Assembly: GCA_000716465.1 (NCBI GenBank)
Contig: JNWL01000028.1
Span: 15,468 to 79,467 of the forward strand
Origin: Streptomyces bikiniensis
Lineage (GTDB): Bacteria > Actinomycetota > Actinomycetes > Streptomycetales > Streptomycetaceae
DNA length: 64,000 nt
Direction of reading: 5' to 3'
In this document: positions 61,110 to 64,000 of the stretch, piece after piece
How the letters are laid out: each line of letters opens with the position of its first letter
Numbering within the stretch: position 1 is the stretch's first letter
Made by a program: the position numbers and the translations under genes
Notes under the pieces: generated by a model
Seen by the model: the letters and a program-made list of their open reading frames with translations, nothing else
Told to the model about the DNA's origin: nothing
The model's database searches: none

Positions 61110-62402
61110 TCACCAAGGCTCGCGTCGGCGATACCCCTCCGATCGCGCCCCACCGCCACCACCCTTGGGGATCGGCTCGCGGGCGTTGATGTCGCCCATC
61201 GCCATCATGCTCTTGGGGCGATTCATACTGACGATCCGCAGCGGGAACGAGACCCACGCCTCGCGCCGGAGGGAGATCGGCAGGGCTTGATCGACGCTGC
61301 TGGCCTGGTGGATGAGCGGCAGCATGAGCTCCCTCGCCTGTTCCTCGTCCGGGGCGTCAAGCAGCCGCTCGGCGATTTCGAGCACCGCGCCCATGAGAAA
61401 CGGGTCCAGCGGTGGGTCGGTGAAGGGACGCGAGCTGTGCTTCTTCCCGGGCCTGCCACGAAGGGCCACTGCTCTGGCAAGGCGTTCCTCGGCTTCCCGG
61501 TCAAGGGCCTCCGCGAGCGCCGGGGTCGCGGCGAAGGAGCGAGCCGCAGGCCAGGAGAGAAACACGAGGCCCAGCAGCGCTCTCAGATCGGCGAAGTAGT
61601 CGGCCGCGGGGACCAGCCAGCCGACGCTCGGGGTCACGGCCGGGCCGACGGGGCCGAGAAGCCTCAGGGGCTGGCGCTGAAGGCCGAGGAGATGCTCCAG
61701 CGTGCGGGTCGGACGCAGTCTCGGGAACAGCCCCGACTGGCTCCGCGAGTTGTGCGCCACAGGCTGTCTGGAGACGCCCGACGGTGCGCGGCGAGCTCGT
61801 GGTCCGGCATCGCGTCGGATGGAGATCCTCGTCCCAGGGGCGGGCGGTGATGCTGTTCATCTCGACCGCGTGGACGGGCTGACGGCAGGCCGGGCAGTCG
61901 GTCCGCGGGAGGCGACGGTGCCGAGGGCAGGCGAAGACCGGCGGGAGGCGCCAGGAAAGCCGCCAGGCCCCGCCGTGACGCCGATGGATCTCGCTCCCGT
62001 CCCCGGTGAGACATTGCGGGCAGCACCTCGGCGTTCGAGTCAGCAGCCACGCGTTGCTTTTGATCATCCCTGCGGCGTTGCCGCGCGGCGTGAACCTCCT
62101 GTTCACCGGCCCATAGCGCCCGGCGAGCGAGGAGGTCAGCAGGCTACCGATCTCATCCCGGGAGAGGCGAGTCGTCCGGGTGAAGGGCCGCAGCTGCTCG
62201 GGCTCCAGGTCGTGCAGCAACCGCATGGGGATGCGGAACAGCACGTCCTCTTACGGCCGCCGGCCAGACCGGTCCGGATCGCGATCGCCCCTGGAGATGT
62301 TCCCAGGTGGTGCGCGAGGCGAAGGATGTAACCGGTCAGCGCCTCGTCGGGCAGCAGGTCGAGACTGCGGGGCAGCGGACGCATGACCTCATGATGTGAC
62401 AT
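61110..62402 (-). pseudogene. TniQ-like transposition protein, frameshifted
   Basis: The N-terminus LPRSLDLLPDEALTGYILRLAHHLGTSPGAIAIRTGLAGG is TniQ-like. Near 62245 the frame breaks, and the next frame continues IPMRLLHDLEPEQLRPFTRTTRLSRDE and the zinc-finger region CCPQCLTGDGSEIHRRHGGAWRLSWRLPPVFACPRH..CPAC. A further shift near 61760 leads into LPRLRPTRTLEHLLGLQRQ and a long C-terminal helical part ending at 61110. At least two frame breaks make it non-functional. Confidence 0.75.
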
Positions 62403-62539
62403 GAGTCGGGACGCGGCATGGCGTAAGTTCGCCGCACTCACCGCTGCGAGGCCCAGTTGCACGACGAACGCGGGACTGATCCTCGCGATCAGCTTGACCG
62501 CCCATCCACCAGCGTCTCCACCAGGAGGAACTGAAGACC

Positions 62540-63820
62540 GTGATGACGCTCAGCAGCAGCCCGCTCGCGCACAGAACCATCCTCACCGTTCCACACGCCG
62601 CGAGCCTCTTCCAGGACATTCGGCGGGTCAGCGCTCAATGGCTGACCAGCAAGTTCGGCAGCGCCCCGCTCACCTCCGGACATCACCACCTCGATGAGGT
62701 CTCGGTGTTGACCAACCACGCGGCCTACCTGGCCGACGGCTCCGAACACGCGATACGTGTCCAGCTCCGGGAGGACAGGCCCGACGCCACGTGGCGGACC
62801 ACGATCACCGCCGTCGCGTTCGAGGACTCTTCCGCATTGCTCACGGTCAGCCTGGAAGTCTTCCCGAACGGCGACGCACAGCTGTCCCCCGGCAGACCAC
62901 GTCTGGTTCGCGATCTCGTCCAGGAGCTGGGGCCCGTGGACGGCCCCGCACGGTTGACTTTGCTGCCCCAGAGCGTGGGCGCGGAGGGCATCGATGCCCT
63001 GATCGACGTGCTCTGCGACCCCACACGACGCATGCCGGTGATCGTGGCGGCCCAGCCCCTCCGCCCCAACACGCTGTGGTCGAAGCGGCTGGACCAAGCG
63101 ATGCAGCAGTGCGCCGGCGCCGCCTCGCTGTACCTGCTGGCGGATATCGAAGCCGTCGATGCGTTCCGTGCCGCGATTGGGGAGTACCACCGCGTCGCCC
63201 CGGGGGCGATACGCACCTTTCTGACCGAGGTGGATCCGGCATGGCCGAAGGATGCCTCGCGTCACCGGTTCCTGACCGTTGCCCGGATGAGCGATCCTCA
63301 GGACCGGGCGTACTTCGGCCTCGCCCGCACTGTCCAACGGCTCTCCACCGAGGCACCGTTGCCCGAGGCTCTGCGCACGATCACGTTCCACGACGACGTG
63401 GGGCAGCGTCATCGCGCAGAACGAGAAGCAGCGCTGGCATCCGTGAACCCCTCCGAGGAACTGGCGGGGATACGCAAGGACGTCGAGGAGCTCAAGGCAC
63501 TGCTGGCCCAGGCTGACGAAGAGCTGAAGGAAGCGGCACGCACCGCTGCCCTGTCGGCCCGGACAGCAGCCTCTCTGGAGGAGCAGCTGCACGCGGCCGT
63601 GGAACGGGCGGACGGCGACATGGAGGAAGCCCTTCGGGCTCTGGACGACGTCGAGCGGGCACGGGCGGAGGCAGACATCCTGCGGCGTCGGCTTCGTGAG
63701 GAAGGCCGTTACGACGCCGCTGTCGTCGTCGAGCAGCCTCCCGGCGTTCCGGACTCGTTCGAGGAGCTGTGGGAGCGGCTGGACACGTTCGAAGGCGTTC
63801 GGGTCGAGGCCGTTAACTGA
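62540..63820 (+). CDS. unrecognised protein with C-terminal coiled coil
   Basis: A 426-residue protein that I do not recognise. Residues 1-300 look like a mixed alpha/beta domain (LTVPHAASLFQDIRRVSAQWLTSKFG, ARLTLLPQSVGAEGIDALIDVLCDP, RMPVIVAAQPLRP). Residues about 305-395 form a strong coiled coil (ELAGIRKDVEELKALLAQADEELKEAA). GGAGGA lies ten bases before the GTG start. It lies between a TniQ pseudogene and an IS5-type transposase, as accessory cargo would. A defence or DNA-related role is only a guess. Confidence 0.75.
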   Translation: MMTLSSSPLAHRTILTVPHAASLFQDIRRVSAQWLTSKFGSAPLTSGHHHLDEVSVLTNHAAYLADGSEHAIRVQLREDRPDATWRTTITAVAFEDSSALLTVSLEVFPNGDAQLSPGRPRLVRDLVQELGPVDGPARLTLLPQSVGAEGIDALIDVLCDPTRRMPVIVAAQPLRPNTLWSKRLDQAMQQCAGAASLYLLADIEAVDAFRAAIGEYHRVAPGAIRTFLTEVDPAWPKDASRHRFLTVARMSDPQDRAYFGLARTVQRLSTEAPLPEALRTITFHDDVGQRHRAEREAALASVNPSEELAGIRKDVEELKALLAQADEELKEAARTAALSARTAASLEEQLHAAVERADGDMEEALRALDDVERARAEADILRRRLREEGRYDAAVVVEQPPGVPDSFEELWERLDTFEGVRVEAVN

Positions 63821-63885
63821 ACGTTTCAGAATGAGTTCCGTGCAGGGACTTGGCGGTCGAGCTTGGTGGCGGCAGAGTGTTGCAG

Positions 63886-64000
63886 GTGTCGGATGATCTT
63901 ATGCCTGATGAGCTGTGGGAACGCATCGCTCCGCTGCTGCCGCCCCGCCCGCCGCGGCGGCATCGGTATCCCGGACGCCTGCCGGCGGACGACCGTGCGG
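63886..64000 (+). CDS. IS5-type transposase, N-terminal part (runs off the window)
   Basis: The frame from GTG 63886 (or ATG 63901) reads SDDLMPDELWERIAPLLPPR...RRHRYPGRLPADDRA, the N-terminal DUF4096-like domain of IS5-family transposases. It continues past the right edge, so completeness is unknown. Confidence 0.8.
   Translation, partial: MSDDLMPDELWERIAPLLPPRPPRRHRYPGRLPADDRA

Overview
The window is high-GC, uses many GTG starts and carries a block of chromosomal genes whose content and order I recognise from the Streptomyces core chromosome: trehalose synthesis, GlcNAc catabolism, cdgB, senS-senR with hbpS, msiK, rlmB-cysS-ispF-ispD-carD, phoP-phoR with divergent phoU, gpmA and mshA. The order matches my memory of the S. 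coelicolor SCO42xx region. It is therefore most likely a Streptomyces chromosome. Comparisons to S. coelicolor are from memory and were not searched.

Layout. 0.1-5.5 kb: glucosylglycerate and trehalose genes (gpgS, otsA, otsB), interrupted by a RepL-like gene with an odd leader and by an aberrant tRNA-like sequence. 5.5-11.6 kb: a sugar-binding lipoprotein, ROK kinase and nagA, with a DasR-type operator, then a PfkB-type sugar kinase and a CBM-like membrane protein. 11.6-20.6 kb: diguanylate cyclase CdgB, a flavin reductase, ArfB, TerD, an M1 peptidase, and the heme-sensing set HbpS/SenS/SenR. 20.7-31.8 kb: several flavoenzymes, a SoxR-box quinone reductase, GNATs, a phosphotransferase, a 171-bp hairpin MITE, and an unusual Mrr-nuclease/TerD fusion protein. 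32-33 kb: a decayed patch (5'-truncated gene, SDR pseudogene). 33.6-43 kb: tRNA-Thr, msiK with a second DasR-type operator, a nucleotidyltransferase, DoxX, rlmB, cysS, ispF, ispD, carD. 43.6-47.6 kb: the Pho regulon core (phoP, phoR, phoU) with two duplicated PHO-box modules. 47.6-51.5 kb: GNAT, DUF and AraC remnants around gpmA and an MFS transporter. 51.4-59.3 kb: YbjN protein, mshA, methyltransferase, NlpC/P60 hydrolase, SpoIIE-type phosphatase, DUF2516, an HbhA-like protein and an XRE regulator. 59.3-64 kb: an accessory island with a TnsA fragment, an NmrA-type oxidoreductase under a second SoxR-like box, a TniQ pseudogene, an unrecognised coiled-coil protein and the start of an IS5-type transposase that leaves the window.

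How the parts work together. Two operators with the same 13-base core (7333-7345 and 33855-33867) link nagK-nagA and the shared sugar-transport ATPase msiK, about 26 kb apart, into one probable GlcNAc/chitin regulon. Two 18-bp SoxR-type boxes (24570-24587 and 60942-60959) link a quinone reductase and an NmrA oxidoreductase, one in the core and one in the accessory island. The Pho system carries its own PHO boxes between phoR and phoU. Several pseudogenes (SDR, GNAT) keep both ends but lack their middle. The most system-like unknowns are the Mrr-TerD fusion, the RepL leader arrangement and the unrecognised protein at 62540 between transposon remnants.
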